A stretch of 64,000 nucleotides of DNA, taken from the NCBI GenBank assembly GCA_947471745.1, contig CANJKZ010000011.1:2108001-2172000 (forward strand), read 5' to 3'. Shown one piece after another: positions 43,726 through 56,100 of the stretch (position 1 is its first letter; each line of letters starts with the position of its first letter). The notes under the pieces were generated by a model. The model worked only from the letters and a program-made list of their open reading frames with translations, searched no databases and had not been told where the DNA came from. This DNA is from Closterium sp. Naga37s-1 (lineage: Eukaryota; Streptophyta; Zygnematophyceae; Desmidiales; Closteriaceae). The position numbers were made by a program, and so were the translations under genes.

Positions 43726-44973
43726 CACCCCCATAGTCTAGGCGATGGTACCGTAGTTGTGTGGAAAGCAACACAAATCTTAGGGTGGGTCTCAAGGACA
43801 CACTCACTCTGAGAGAAAACAAGGGTCACATGACCAATCAGCAAGAACAAACAAGGGTCACAAGACCAGTCCACAAGAACAAGACAAATCGCAGGGTGGA
43901 GCTCAAAGTCACCACACACTCCGGGAGAAAGCAAGGGGCCACAAGGCCAGTCCAATGCAAGTATATACTAAATGTTAGGAGATTCAAGAGTACAAGACAT
44001 GCAGGACAAAGAATCTCTACGTAAGCAAGTGAGGATTGGTAGGCACAAGGCCAAGCTGGGTACAGAAACGCTGGTGAAGATATCTGCCGTGTTGGCCTCA
44101 AAGACCATACCTCGTAAGAGTGCCTAGCCAGGTCATCAACGTAGACCACGACAAAGAGCGGGGTCGAGCCATGGCGGACTAACAGTGACGGGTCGGCAGA
44201 TGACGGAAAGAAGTCAAGCGATGTGTGTCGTGCCACTCATATGGAGCCTGTCGCAGGCGTTAGACTGGCTGACGCAGCTGCCACTGGGTCACATGTGGGA
44301 AAGAGTAAGTGAACCAAGGAAGGCGACGCAGCCAAATCTGCTCGTGCACGCTCCCCTGAAGGAAAGCAGTGGAAAATTCTGATTGCAACTCGTAGTCGCG
44401 TTGTGCTGCAAAATGCAGCAACACCCGAAGAGCAGTCATCTTCGGGGTGGGAGAGAAGGTCCGAAAGAAGTCTACCCCCTCTCGTTGACTGAAGCCTCTC
44501 GCCACGTAACGCGCCTTGAATACCGGTGGTGCTCCAAGCGGCCGCTTCACCTTGTACAGCCACATGCCACTGACAGCGTTCGTCCATATGGTGGGACTGC
44601 GTCGACGTAGGTGCCTGTGGACCTATAAAATGCCATCTCTGCCTCCTCAGCTGCTATCTAGTACGAGGCCAAAGGTCTCGAGACCGCCTCAGCGAGATTG
44701 CGAGGGATCAGAATGTCAAGAGCGTTTGGATCCCCCTCAGGGGCAAGAAGCATGGCGCAGAGATGAGGAACGGCAGCCGCAAGGAAACCAAGCTCGAACT
44801 GCCTATCCTCCAGGATCTCCAGGGAAAAGACAAGAGCACCCCCAGAGGATGGAGAATGAGCAAGGCCACTCACCAGTTGAGCAGCGTAGTCAAGGGGGTG
44901 TGAAGAGGCAAAGCCTATGACAGTGGTAACAAGAGCTAAGACAGACGCGAGGGGTGCAGGTGGGTAAGTGACC
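43726..44973 (-). pseudogene. RT and RNase H remnant of F
   Basis: Right to left: LLAPEGDPNALDILIPRNLAEAV, then a frame with MWLYKVKRP, FKARYVARGFSQREGVDFF, SPTPKMTALRVLL and FSTAFLQGSVHEQ (the Leu-Asp before FSTAF has become a Glu-Phe-type change, so the first palm Asp is missing). A second frame has DPSLLVRHGS and the catalytic YVDD at 44132-44143. YVDD is followed at once by LARHSYEVWSLRPT, the end of RNase H, so about 1 kb of RT connection and RNase H is deleted. The 3' end to the LTR is noncoding. Confidence 0.82.
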
Positions 44974-45119
44974 TGTCAAGTAATAACTGGTGAATGAATG
45001 ACTAGAAATAACAAAGACAAGGAAGATATAGCAAACACTGGTCAACCCTAGCCAACCCTAAACATAAGTGTACACCACCTAGAATAGCAAATACAACCCA
45101 TAACAATTATAGTTTGACA
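44974..45119 (-). repeat. 3' LTR of G
   Basis: 146 bp, TGTCAAGTAATAACTGG to TATAGTTTGACA. It pairs with 50638-50784, with only a few differences by eye. Confidence 0.88.
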
Positions 45120-45352
45120 CACCCCTATAGTCTAGGTGACAGTAGTCCTGTGGAAAGCAACACACAGTCTAAGAGCAAGGGTCACAGGACCAGTCAGCAA
45201 GAACAAACAACGGTCATAAGACCAACTCTCAGGGTGGATCTCAAGATCACCACATAGTCCGAGGACAAGAAAGGGGCCACAAGGCCAGTCCACATGCAAG
45301 TATATAGGAGATACAAGAGATGCAAGAGTACAAACATGGATGACAAGCATCT

Positions 45353-46710
45353 CTAAAGAAGCAAGATATATGATATACAGTGAGATGCAAGAGTACAAGA
45401 CATTGCATCTCTACGTAAGCAAGTGAGGGCCTGAAGACACAAGGCCAAGCTGGGTGCAGAAACGCTGGTGGTCACAAGGCGGCAATGCCTTGGTGAAGAT
45501 ATCTGCAATGTTGGCCTCAGAGACCACACGTCGCACGAGTGCCTGGCCACGCTGCTGCAACTCTCGCAGAAGGAAGTAACGAAGCTGGATGTGCTTCGCC
45601 TTCCCAACCAGTGGGGCTCTTCGCACAACAGGATAGCAGACCTGTTGTCGGCGAACAAGACTGGGGGAGAGCGAGGCCTCTCACCAAGGTCCATGAGGAG
45701 GGAAGACAGCCAGCGCAGCTCCTGAGCGGCCATGGCCGTAGCGTACACCTTTGCCTCACAGCTGGAACTAAAGACGGACAACGCCCGAGTCGACCTCCAC
45801 GAAACAGCTCTGGTCCCAAGACTGAAGCAGTAAACCTGTGTAGACAGCAGCGACTCTACGTCGTCGGCCCACGACGAGTCCGAGAAACCTGTGAGTGTAA
45901 TTGGCTGCTTCCCTCCAAGGACAAGTCCCATGCCTGTTGTACTCGCCACATACTTCGCCACCCTCTTAGCAGCGTACCAGTAGGAACGTCGGTGTCTTCA
46001 GGCGCAACAAAGCGCGCAAGGACGCTAAGAGGGTAAGCTAGGTCAGGGCGAGTACACGTCATCAGGTACATGAGACAACCCACCAACTCAGGATGTGGAC
46101 CACTGGACTCAAATGGCTCGCTCGAAGGTGGAGCCGTGAGCCCATGATCCACAGCAAGAGGGGTGGGCTGAACCTTGGAGAATGGGAAGCAAAACCGTGT
46201 GAGGATTTGCTCGACCATATGCGACTGCGTCAGCGTAATGGTGCGAGCTGCCCTATCCCTGGTGATCTCCAGGCCAAGGTAGCGCTGCAGCTCACCAAGG
46301 TCAGTGCAAGTGTGTCTCCTCTGCAATTCCTCCTTCACGGAGGCCAGTGCGCGTTGGTCAGGAGTGGCGAAAACCAGGTCGTCAATGTAGAACATAATAA
46401 AGAACGGGGTCGAGCCACGGCGGACGAACAACGACGGGTCGACAGACAACGGAAAGAAGTCAAGCGTTGCAAGAAACGTACGTAGTGTGTCGTGCCACTC
46501 GCGGGGAGCCTAGCGCAGGCCGTAGACCTGTCGACGCAGTTGCCACTGGGTCCCAGGAGGGAAAGAGCCAGTGAAGCCAGGCAGGCGACGCAGCCAGATG
46601 TACTCGTGCAGGCTCCCCTATAGAAACGCAGTGGAGAAGTCTAAGGAGTTCAACTCGTAGCCGCGCTGAGCTGCAATATGCAGCAACACCTGAAGAGTGG
46701 TCATCTTGAC
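45353..46710 (-). pseudogene. RT (N-truncated) and RNase H of G
   Basis: Read right to left from about 46710: KMTTLQVLLHIAAQRGYEL and LDFSTAFL (first palm Asp kept), a TAG, GSLHEYIWLRRLPGF, then DPSLFVRRGSTPFFIMFYIDD (a YIDD variant at 46378-46389), LGLEITRD and LTQSHMVEQI. RNase H is in another frame: ITLTGFSDSSWADD, AVSWRSTRALSVFSSSCEAKVYA and LFADNRSAILL. The fingers part of RT is absent because the hinge repeat joins directly to KMTT. A frame change near 45960 and stops near 46505-46620 also break it. 45120-45352 is 3' noncoding. Confidence 0.83.
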
Positions 46711-47110
46711 TCCTCTTCTCTCTCCTGCTGTGTTTGTAACTGCACCTGCTGCTGCGGGCGGGACTCCTCTACTCTCTCCTGCTGTGTCTGTAACTGCACC
46801 TGCTGCAGTGGGCGGGACTACTGCTCTACCCTCTCCTGGTGCGGCCGTGACTCCTCATCTACTCTCTCCTGCTGCGACTGCAACTGCACCCGCTGCTGCA
46901 CTCGTGACTCCTCCTCTACTCTCGCCTCCTGCGGCTGCAACTGCCCCTGCTGCTGCTGTGACTCCTCTCTCTCTCCTGCTGCTGCGATTGAGACTGAGCA
47001 TGTACCTGCTGCTGCTACTGTGCCCTCTCAAACCGCTCACGCTCCTCCCTCTCCAACTGGAGGAGACGCTGCTCACAGGTCAGGAAACATACACTGCGCG
47101 GTGTAGGCGC
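46711..47110 (-). repeat. Hinge tandem repeats of G
   Basis: Repeats of about 60 bp, CTCTCCTGCTG(T/C)G... in plus orientation. On the coding strand they read AGAVTNTAGERRGV and AGAVTDTAGESRGV, in frame with the RT start KMTT. F has the equivalent repeats at about 51030-51480. Confidence 0.75.
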
Positions 47111-48514
47111 CACAGTGCCAGGGCCTCCAGCTTCAGCACCCCCAGAACCAGCACCTCCACCACCGACACCCCCGGGGCCTCAAGTACCTCCCGCAGGAAC
47201 ACCCCCAGGCTCCGCAGCAACCGGCCGCAGAGAAGAACGAGGAGGGAACTGCGGGACGGACGGGAAGCCAGAGGGTGACGCGGGGCGAGGCTGCCGAGTC
47301 GAGAGTGCCGTGTCCTCCACGGGAGTGACCTCCACATCGACACCCCCTACACCCCTAGAGCCGACACCACCAGCTCCAGCAGCCCCAGTACCCTCACCCT
47401 CCGCAACTGTACCTCCCGCACCCCCACACACGACAGGGACTGCACGCTGCGTGGGGGGGGATTGCGGAGTGACGTGCGACACACCTGACGGGGCCGGACG
47501 CAAAGGGGGGGGGGGGCTACCAGGGCAACTGAGGGGGGCTCAAGAGTGAGGAGCAGCAGGGGGGAAAAGACCTCAGTACCTCGGTGGGGGCGAGTCCTGT
47601 AGTAACAAACAGACTCGTCGAACGTGACGTCCTGAGAGGCGAAGAATTGGTAGGTGTTCGGGTCGTAGAACACCCAGCCAGAGGCGGCCGAAGGGAAGCC
47701 AAGAAAGATGAAAGCACGAGTGCGCGGAGACAACTTGTTCGCGCTAGGGGCACGAACGTGAGCCAGAGAACCCCAGACACGGAAGTCAGCTGCTACATCC
47801 GGAGAACCTGTCCAAAGAGAGACTGGCGTCACCCGTGGCCGTGCGTCACTGGGCCACAGATTCAGCTCGTGCGCGGCGTAGCGGACTACTTGAGGCCACA
47901 GGAACTGAGAGGCACCGGCACGGCACATGGAGTTCCGGGCAACCTCGATGACCAGGCCGATGCGTTGCTCGGCTACCCCGTTCTGCAGCAGAGAGGCTGG
48001 TAGCGTGTAAGACTGGATCCCCTGACCCTGACAGAGCGTCTCTAGGCGAGTGGAAGAAAGCTCACCACCACGCTCCGAGTGGAGGCGAATGCCCACAAAG
48101 GCCCTGGGCACCACCCCATGCTAGTAGCCACGGCTCGAGGACAGTAGGCACATTGGCCTAACGTCGCAAAGGGAAAACCGTGGTGTAGCGGGAGTAGTCA
48201 TCCACCACAATCAGGAAGTAGCGCTCCTGACGTAGGCCAAGGACCGGGGAGGGGCCCCAGACATCCAAGTGCAGGGTCTGGAAAGGAGCCGTGGTGGGGG
48301 GGAACGACGAGGAGTGAGGGGCAGCGCGCTGCCGACCCTTGATGCAAGGAGTGCACGGCGGCGCAGGCGAGCGAGGAAGCGGGGCTAGCGACTCTGGGAG
48401 ACCTGAGACCAGACGGTGACGTACCATCCTACAGAGATGTGGGAACGATGAGTGACCTAGACGGTGGTGCCAGAGGACCGACGGGTGGGTGAGGGACCGA
48501 CAGTCGCACGACAT
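47111..48514 (-). pseudogene. Integrase and start of hinge, G
   Basis: Right to left: zinc-binding WHHRLGHSS and CTPCIKG, then LHLDVWGPS (first catalytic Asp) and VVDDYSRYTTVFPLR, a TAG near 48122, and then GIRLHSERGGEL. Relatives have Asp where Glu is found here, so the second catalytic Asp is substituted. The Glu motif NGVAEQRIG is intact. The C-terminal part is FLGFPSAASGWVFYDPNTYQFFASQDVTFDESVCYY, followed by a Pro/Ser/Gly-rich hinge. The frame 48114-47347 is otherwise open. Confidence 0.83.
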
Positions 48515-48523
48515 AGCAGCTAC

Positions 48524-49366
48524 TTAACCTGACCTGACCTGGCCTGACCGAGTGTGGTGGGACCTAGTGTGTAGTGAGTACAGACCAGAGCCCGGCTCCC
48601 TGTGAAAAGTGGCCAGAAGGGCCCCAGTGGCACCGACTATGTAGGAGGCAACAGGCTCGTCCAATGGGAAAGTAGTGACTACACCTAGGTCGTGGAGGTG
48701 ACTGACACCCACCAGGTTCCTAGAGAACGAGGGGGTGTAGTAACCTGTGAGAAACCTAGAGGGAGCCGCCAAACACGGGAGAGTGGTGGTGCTGCGAGCA
48801 ACTACAGGTCCCACAGAAGGGTCAGCCAAGGCGACAGTGATTGGAGTGCGCAGTGGTGTGAGGTTGGTACAGTCGCGAAAGAAATAGCTGGACGCTCCAG
48901 AGTCTAGGGTGAAGGAAAGCTGTGCAGTCTGTGAGGTCGCACCCGAGCCAGCAACAAAGGCTGGTGCTAGACTAGTGGTAGCTGCAGCTCCTACACAAAG
49001 ACTCTCAGAGGCACCTGGACTGGAAACAACACACGCATCAAGACTGGAAACACAGGTCTCTACTCGTGCAGCCGGGAAAGGTCCTAGACCAAGTAGGTGA
49101 GACTCAGCTGTTGCAGCAGTGCGCTGGCGAAGACGTGAGGGCCAGTGCAGTGTAATAGTGTGAGGACCAAAACGCTCACGGTGGAAGTCGTCGAGTCGAC
49201 GGTAGCAGCTATACGCAGAGTGGTCAGGACTCCAGCAAGTGGTGCCAGTTAGGATCCGGTACCCGCAGGGACCGACGTCGCGCCCACGACTAGCTGAGGC
49301 GCTGCTGCAGCCGGTACTCCTAGGACCCTCAGTCCCCATTGTTGGGAGTGGTGTAGTTGCTGTCAC
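48524..49366 (-). pseudogene. Post-gag linker and protease, G
   Basis: A 280-codon open frame begins GTTCWSPDHSAYSCYRRLDDFHRERFG, the segment that in B and E lies between gag and protease. It continues to the protease active site LSFTLDSGASSYFFRD and a Gly/Ser/His-rich end (SGQVRSG). Upstream the leader repeats begin within about 60 bp. No MAS...FDHEG start, no PYLFPEL and no TLYF-TRLP block is present, so the capsid part is missing. The first Met is within the linker, so the true start is unclear. Confidence 0.78.
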
Positions 49367-49429
49367 TGCGGCTGACCCTGCTGCTGCTGCAGAACTCTAA
49401 CACATGCCATGGTAGGCACTAGAGATGGC

Positions 49430-50625
49430 CGAGCGCGGTGGGAAGCAGCTAGGAGGGTTGCTGGCTACAGCCTATGTTGCTGCTGGTTCTGCTAGGGGCA
49501 GCGTATGTTGTTGCTGTTGCTGCTTGGGGTTGGCTATGTTGTTGCTCGTTCTGCTGGGGGCAGCCTATGCTGCTGGAAATTCTGGTGGCATTCCAAGATG
49601 CTGCTCGTTCTGGTGGGTCAAGAGTGGTGGGGAGCGGTTCTGGGCAGTTTTGGGCGGTTCTAGGCGGTTCTGGATGGTTCATGATGGTTCTGGCCGGTTT
49701 TGGCCAGTTCTGGGCTGTCCTGGGCGGTTATGGGCGGTTACGGGCGGTTCAGGGCAGCGAGTACAGGGTGGGGCGGGACAGGTGGGGCTGCTAGCGCGGG
49801 GTGTTCGTGGCAGTTGCTGGCGCTGCCGGGGCGTTCCTAGCAGTTGCTGGCGTTGCTACCTGTTTCTAGCGGCTGGTTTCAGGTGGGGCGGTTGGTTTAG
49901 CTCGTGGGGCGGCGGGTTAAGCTCGTGGGGGGACGGGTTTCAGGTGGGGCGGCGGGCACAGGGTGCGGGGAGGCGACGGGATGGGGACGGGAGGAGACGG
50001 GGACGCGAACCCGAGGGCGATGAGGGCGCGATGCGGAGGGGGACGGGGACGCAACGGAGAAGGGATGGGAGGTGACAGGGGCGCGACGGGGAGGACAACG
50101 GGGGCGCGATGGGCAACACGATGGGGACGCGACGGGGAGGGGACGGGGGGCGATGGGGGCGCAATTCGGAGGAGGGAACGGGAGACGACGGGAAGGGAAC
50201 GGGGTCGTGAGGTCGGGGGGGACCTGCGAGGGTCCCTTCCTAGTGCAATCTGACGGGCCCACGGAGGGCGTTCTAGGTCGTTATGTGGGGGGACCCGCGG
50301 GGGTCCCTTCCTAGCACGATCTGACAGGCCCGCGGGGGTCGTTCTAGGTCGTGACGTGGAGGGACCCGCGGGGTTCCCTTCCTAGCGCGATCTGACGGGC
50401 TCGCGGGGGCCGTTCTAGGTCGTGACGTGGGGGGGACCCGCGGGGGTCCCTTCCTAGCGCGATCTGGCGAGCCCGCGGAGGCCATTCTAGGTCGTGACGG
50501 GTGACGAGCGAGGCTAGTGGGCTGGCGGGATCGACTGGGGGGCGCTACGAGTGACTAGGCGCTACGGGTGACGAGGCACTACGGGTTAGGTCAGTGTACG
50601 GGGCGGTGGGCCCATAGGATCTTAT
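49430..50625 (-). repeat. Leader repeats of G
   Basis: Three blocks. 49440-49600 has CTGCTGGTTCTGCTGGGGGCAGCC repeats shared with F. 49620-49770 is a GGGCGGTTCTGG minisatellite. About 50215-50500 holds four copies of a 70-bp unit (GGGACCCGCGGGGGTCCCTTCCTAG). 49980-50200 is a GGGACGGGG/GCGACGG purine-rich tract. Open frames on both strands here are compositional. Confidence 0.8.
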
Positions 50626-50637
50626 CGCTCTATACCA
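50626..50637 (-). other. Primer-binding site, G
   Basis: The minus strand reads TGGTATAGAGCG, identical to F. It is close to the initiator-Met site but lacks one C. Confidence 0.72.
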
Positions 50638-50784
50638 TGTCAAAGTAATAACTAGTAAATGAATAACTAGAAATGACGAAGACAAGGAAGATATAGCAAA
50701 CACTGGTCAACCCTAGCCAACCCTAAGCATAAGTGTACACCACCTAGACTAGCAAATACAAACCATAACAATTATAGTTTGACA
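50638..50784 (-). repeat. 5' LTR of G
   Basis: 147 bp, TGTCAAAGTAAT to TAGTTTGACA, followed by TGATC, the partner of TGACC at 44969-44973. Confidence 0.88.
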
Positions 50785-52306
50785 TGATCAACGCGGACAA
50801 AACACGGGAGACGACAGGACGGTAGGCACGGAGGTAGTCAGACAACGGGTCGTGAAGCACAGTGAGGGATGGCTCAAGTGGCTATGGAAGGATCGTAGGA
50901 GATGGAACACGAGAGCGGAGAAATGGGTGAAACGGGTCGTCTACACAGTAACAAGACCGTCGGGGCTCTGGAGACACAGCACGACCGACGGGGCTCTGGG
51001 TCGAGCAGGTCGTGCAATCGCAGTCGCTGCTGCTCCGCCTCCTCTAGCGTCTGCTGCAATGGTGCTTGCCCCTGCTGCTGCTCCTGTGGCTCCTCCTCTG
51101 CCCTCTCCTTCTGCGGCTATAGCTGCACCCGCTGCTGCGACCGGGAATCCTGCGCTACCCTCTCCTGCCACGGTCGTGACTCCTCTACTCTCTCCTATTG
51201 TGTCTATAACTGCACCCGCTGCTGTGGGCGGGACTCCTGCTCTACCCTCTCCTGGTGCCGCCATGACTCCTCCCCTACTCTCTCCTTCTGCAATTACAAC
51301 TGCACCCTCTGCTTCACTCGTGACTCCTCCTCCACTCTCTCCTGCTACAGTTACAACAGCATCTGCGGCTTCAGTCGTGACCCCTCCTCTGCGCTCTCTT
51401 GCTGCTGCTGTGACTCCTCTACTCTCTCCTACTGCTGCAATTGAGACTGCTACTGCTGCTACTGCTGCTGCTGTGCCGTCTCAAACCGCTCATGCTCCTC
51501 CCTCTCCAACAAGAGGAGACAATGCTCACGTGTCAGGAAACGTACAGTGCGCGGTGTAGGCGCCACAATGCCAGTGCCTCCAGCTCCAGCACCCCCAGAA
51601 CCAGCACCTCCACCACCGACACCCCCGGGGCCTCCAGTGCCTCCCCCAAAAACACCCCAAGGCTCCGCAACAACCAGCCGCAGAGAAAAACGAGGAGGGA
51701 ATTGCGGGACGGACGGGAAGCATGGGGGTGACGCGGGGCGAGGCTGCCGACTCAAGGCTGCCGTGACCTCCACGGGACTGACCTCTACGCCCACACCCCA
51801 TGCACCCCCAGAGCTGACACCACCAGCTCGTGCAGCCCCAATACCCTCAACCTCCGCAACTGCACCTCCCGCACCCCCGGACACAATAGGGACTGGACAC
51901 TGCGTGGGGGGGGGACTGCGGAGTGACGTGTGACACACCTGACGGGGTACGACACGAAGGGGGGGGCTACCGGGGCGATTGGGGGGGGCTCAAGGGTGAG
52001 GAACCGCTGGGGGGAAAAGACTTCAGTAACTCGGTGGGGGTGACTCATGTAGTAACAGACAGACTCGTTGAACATGACGTCCTGAGAAGCAAAGAACTCG
52101 TAGGTGACTGGATTGTAGAACACACAGCCGGAGGCGTCCAGATGGAAGCCAAGAAAGAAGCAGGCACGAGTGCACGGAGACAACTTGTTCGCGCCAGGGG
52201 CACGAACGTGAGCCAGAGAACCCCAGACATGGAAGTCAGCTGCTACGCTCGGAGAACCTATCTAGAGGGAGACCAGTGTCACCCATGGCCGTGCGTCACT
52301 GGGCCA
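50785..52306 (-). pseudogene. Hinge and integrase C-terminus of F
   Basis: It continues F between G and A1. 51785-52183 reads FFLGFHLDASGCVFYNPVTYEFFASQDVMFNESVCYY, the C-terminal part of the integrase. 51480-51780 is a Gly/Ser/Ala-rich hinge. 51030-51480 carries CTCTCCTGCT-type repeats as in G. 50785-51030 is the linker before RT. The integrase catalytic core is on the other side of A1 (58752 onward). The cut is in the codons after NLWP. In G the equivalent region is continuous, which confirms the join. Confidence 0.82.
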
Positions 52307-53105
52307 TGTTATAGTCACAATAGGCTTGAATGTGCCTAAAACGAAAGATAGAGTGCACAGACGGATTTCTGCACAGCGGCTTCAAACGTTGATATCGTTC
52401 TGCTCACAGCTGCAAACGACTTGATTCAAATTGGATCTGGAGCGTCTTCACGTCGTCTACAATAAGCAATTTAGATTGCACGATTTGATAAAGAATTGAC
52501 GACACAGCGTCGGTTTGAACGAACGGTACTATGGCAGCCACTATAGTCTTAGAACACAAGATAGAAAGAGTTACGAGTTGGGAATGACTCCCAGCTCCTA
52601 CAAACCCCAAGAGCCGAGGTACAGTGATGTGGAACAGTGCCACACTTTCCCCAACCACGAAGGGTCTCGAAACTACCCTCCACAAGGGCCTACACCAAGA
52701 GAAATGTTACACTACACAAAGTAATGCAACTATTCTCACTATCTTAAAGTTTACCCTTTTGGAGAGCTTTGAAATCACTTGATTCTTGAAACCAAGGCTC
52801 TGGTTCTTCAAGGTAAATTCTTCCTTGAGTTCTTGGAAGTCTGCTGCGCACACCTGCGACACGCCGAACGTTCCACACACGACAAAATAGAAAACCGCAC
52901 ACGACACGCAAACGACGACGTGACACGCGACTAGCGATAACTCGCTATTGACTCGACACACACATTCAAAATCATGCCTCATCATTCACACACTATTGTA
53001 AGCATGAAAATCTATATTATTTCATGCCCTCATACCATTCCATGCACACACGCATGCACGCACACGGACAACAAGCCGAATGCAAACCGTAGGGTTGCAC
53101 CAACA
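52307..53105 (-). repeat. 3' LTR of A1
   Basis: 799 bp, complete termini. On the minus strand it runs from TGTTGGTGCAACC (53105) to CTATAACA (52307). Confidence 0.95.
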
Positions 53106-53117
53106 AACTCCCCCTCT
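53106..53117 (-). other. Polypurine tract of A1
   Basis: The minus strand reads AGAGGGGGAGTT, directly upstream of the 3' LTR. It is the primer for plus-strand synthesis. Confidence 0.85.
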
Positions 53118-53144
53118 GATTGTTGGCCTTAGGATCTTGCTCTC

Positions 53145-56100
53145 TCAGTTTAGAGCCATCCCAGCCAGCTTGCAACACTTCAAATGCTGCTGCTCCACCA
53201 GCCTCTTGGTCATCATGTCAGCTGGCTGCCTTGTCGTCTTCACATAGTGCAACTCAACTTCACCCGCGGCCACCATGCTCCTCGTCCAATGCCACTTCAC
53301 CCTCATGTGCTTGGTGAGGCCATGCAACACAGGGTTCTTAGCAAGAGCAATGGCACCCTGGCTGTCACAGTAGAGTGGGGTAGGTCCTTGCTGCTCCTAC
53401 CCCAATTCAGCCAACAAACGCCGCTGCCACACAATCTCCCGTACGGCACGGAAGAGTGCCATGTACTCGGACTCCACCGAGCGCAATGCTTGATCCACCT
53501 GCTTCTTGCTCTCCCAAGCAGTTGGGCCTCCACCAACACAGCAAATGAACCCTCCAACACTTGTCATGTCCTCTGGTTCTGATGCAAAAGAAGCATCCGA
53601 GAATGCGGTGAGGAACAAACGCCCGGGTTCAACACCATCCGCGCCCTTTTGGCGCCTTGGTGCCGCCGCCGAGTATTGTAGCCCAACGGTTGGTGTTTGG
53701 CCAAGATACTTGGCCACCCTCATTCCAGCTGCTACCTGCCCCTCGTTAGGGCATTGAACAACCCTAGCCAACTGTACGGTAGCAAACGCGACGTCCGGTC
53801 GGGTGTTTACCGCCGCGTACATGAGGCTGCCCGCCAACGAGTGAAAATGGCGCCTCTCCTCTTCACCAACGCTCTCCTCCTCTGGTCCCTTCACACACTT
53901 GAACCCAGAGGGAAAGGGTGTAGCCACATGGCCTTAACTCTGCCCAAAGTTGGCAGCCAATGCCTCCAGGTACTTTCGTTGATGCACCCGCATGCACCGC
54001 TTCTCCACATCTCGTTCGATGTGGAGCCCTAGGTAGAAGCTCACATCACCAAGGGCCTTGCACTTGAACTTGTCTTGAAGCTTCAGCATCACCTCCTTCA
54101 CAAGGTCAGAGGAGGGTGAGAAAATGAGGATGTCATCCACATAAACCACCATGAAACTCCTCTGCTCCCCCTCGCCAAGCATGAACAATGAGTGATCGGC
54201 CGTTGAGGGAGTGAAGCCTATCTCCTCCAAAAATCCTCGCAGCTTCAAGTACCACTGCCTCGGGGCCTGCTTCAGTCCATAAAGGGCCTTCTTCAGCTTC
54301 AAAACTCTGCCACTACCATCATCAAACCCCTTTGGCTGCGCCATAAAAATCTCTTCCTCAAGGACGCCGTTGAGGAATGCCGTTGTGACATCCATTTGTT
54401 TCACCACCCATCCTTTGATGGTAGCTCCCGCGAGTAGGGTTCTCAGCGTCGTCGGCTTCACCACAGGAGCAAACAACTCCTTATAGTCCACCTTCTCCTT
54501 CTGCTGGTACCCCTTGGCCACAATCCTAGACTTGTAGCGCTCGATATTGCCGTTGGCGTCGGACTTGATCTTGAAGAGCCACTTGGACGTAATCGCCTTA
54601 CGCCCCTCTAGCAGCTCCACCAATTCCGATGTGCCATTCTCCTCAATGCTCTTCAGCTTACTCTCCATACCCGTCTTCCACTCCTCAGCATCACTACTCC
54701 CCAATGCCTCCTTGAGAGTTGCTGGCTCCGCTGGCATCTCCACCGAAGAGAAGTTCGCGAAAGCAAACTCCTCGTAGTCACTCTCCTCGTCATCTCCAAC
54801 TATAAGTGCCGCACCGGCCAGAGCTGACTTGGCTGGATTTCCCAGTGCCTCATAGGTCAGCCTATTTGGGGCTTGGGTTCTCCTTTTGCCCCTTCCTTCT
54901 TCCTCAGCTTCAGGGACATGAAGGCCTTGGCGTTGCTGCGGGGTGACTCGGATCCGTGGAGCACTCGTAGTGCGAGAAGGAAGTGTCGGTGCACGCTCGC
55001 TCACTTGCTGCACCTCCTCCTCTTCTTCCTCTGCATCCTTGGCCTCCTCTCCCCCATTCACAAGGGAAGATTGCCTTGTGGTAGTGCTGCCACTGCTCAG
55101 CTCCAAGGGTAGCTCCACATGCTCCAAACCGGAACTCTTCACCTCCCCAAACCGCATGCCTATCTTCGCCTCATTCTCCGCCTTCCAATCCTTGTACATC
55201 AGATTCTCCATGAATTTGCAGTCCCTGCTCACCAAGAATTTCTTAGTGAATGGGTCCCAAAGAAGCCACCCCTTGCTGTTTTGAGCCATGCCCAAGTGCA
55301 CACCCCATATCGCCTTGGCACCGAGCTTGTTGTGCCGAAGATGCTTAGGCACGAGCGCCATGCACATGCACCCGAACACCCGAAGCATATCCACCTTTGG
55401 CTTCCTTCCAATCCACTCCACATAGGGCACCCATTTGTCTGCTCCCACATGAGTCAAAGCTCTGTTCTTGGCCACACACGCACTCCGCACCGCATCAGGC
55501 CAGAAGTAGTCGGGTAGCCTGGCTTCAATGAGCAACCCACACGCCGTCTCCGTGATTGTCCGGTTCGCTCGCTCGGCGATGCCGTTCATTGCAGGGGAGT
55601 ATGGCATGGTAAGGGAGTGCCTTATGCCATTCTTCTTCAGCCACAATGAGAAATCCTTGCTCAGGAACTCTCCCCCTCGATCGGTGCGAATTGCCTTCAC
55701 TAACCGGTCTTGTTGTCGCTCCACCATCGGCAACCAATCGGTCTTCACCGTTTCAGCCACGTCACTCTTCTTGGACAGCACGTACACCCAAGTCATGCGA
55801 GTGTAGACGTCCACAATGGTGAGAAAGTACTCAGCTCCAGCAGCTCCAAGCTTCAGGGGGCCCACCACGTCCATCACCACTTCATCAAGTGGTGCCTTAG
55901 CCGTTGCCTCCGAACTAGAGAACGGGTAACGGGTGAACTTGGCTTGCATGCACGTCGGGCAGCCAAGTACCTCATCGGGCTCCCCCTTCACACGTATGCC
56001 AGCAACCATCTCATTCTTCACTAGCTGCTGCAAGATGGGCAGGGCCACATGCCCCATTCGCCGATGCAAGGTGAGCCAATCACACTCCCCCGTAGCCGAA

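Larger units (their letters stand above)
44974..50784 (-). mobile_element. Copia element G, inside F
   Basis: 5.8 kb, minus strand, with 146-147-bp LTRs and primer site, repeat leader, protease, integrase, hinge, RT and RNase H in order. The flanks TGACC (44969-44973) and TGATC (50785-50789) match at 4 of 5. F sequence resumes on both sides. It is closely related to F in LTR, primer site and pol, and likewise lacks a recognisable capsid domain. Confidence 0.88.

Noticed and set aside
50215-50500. Four regularly spaced repeats resembling a CRISPR array
   Set aside because: The ~70-bp unit repeats throughout with no unique spacers, inside a eukaryotic retroelement leader.
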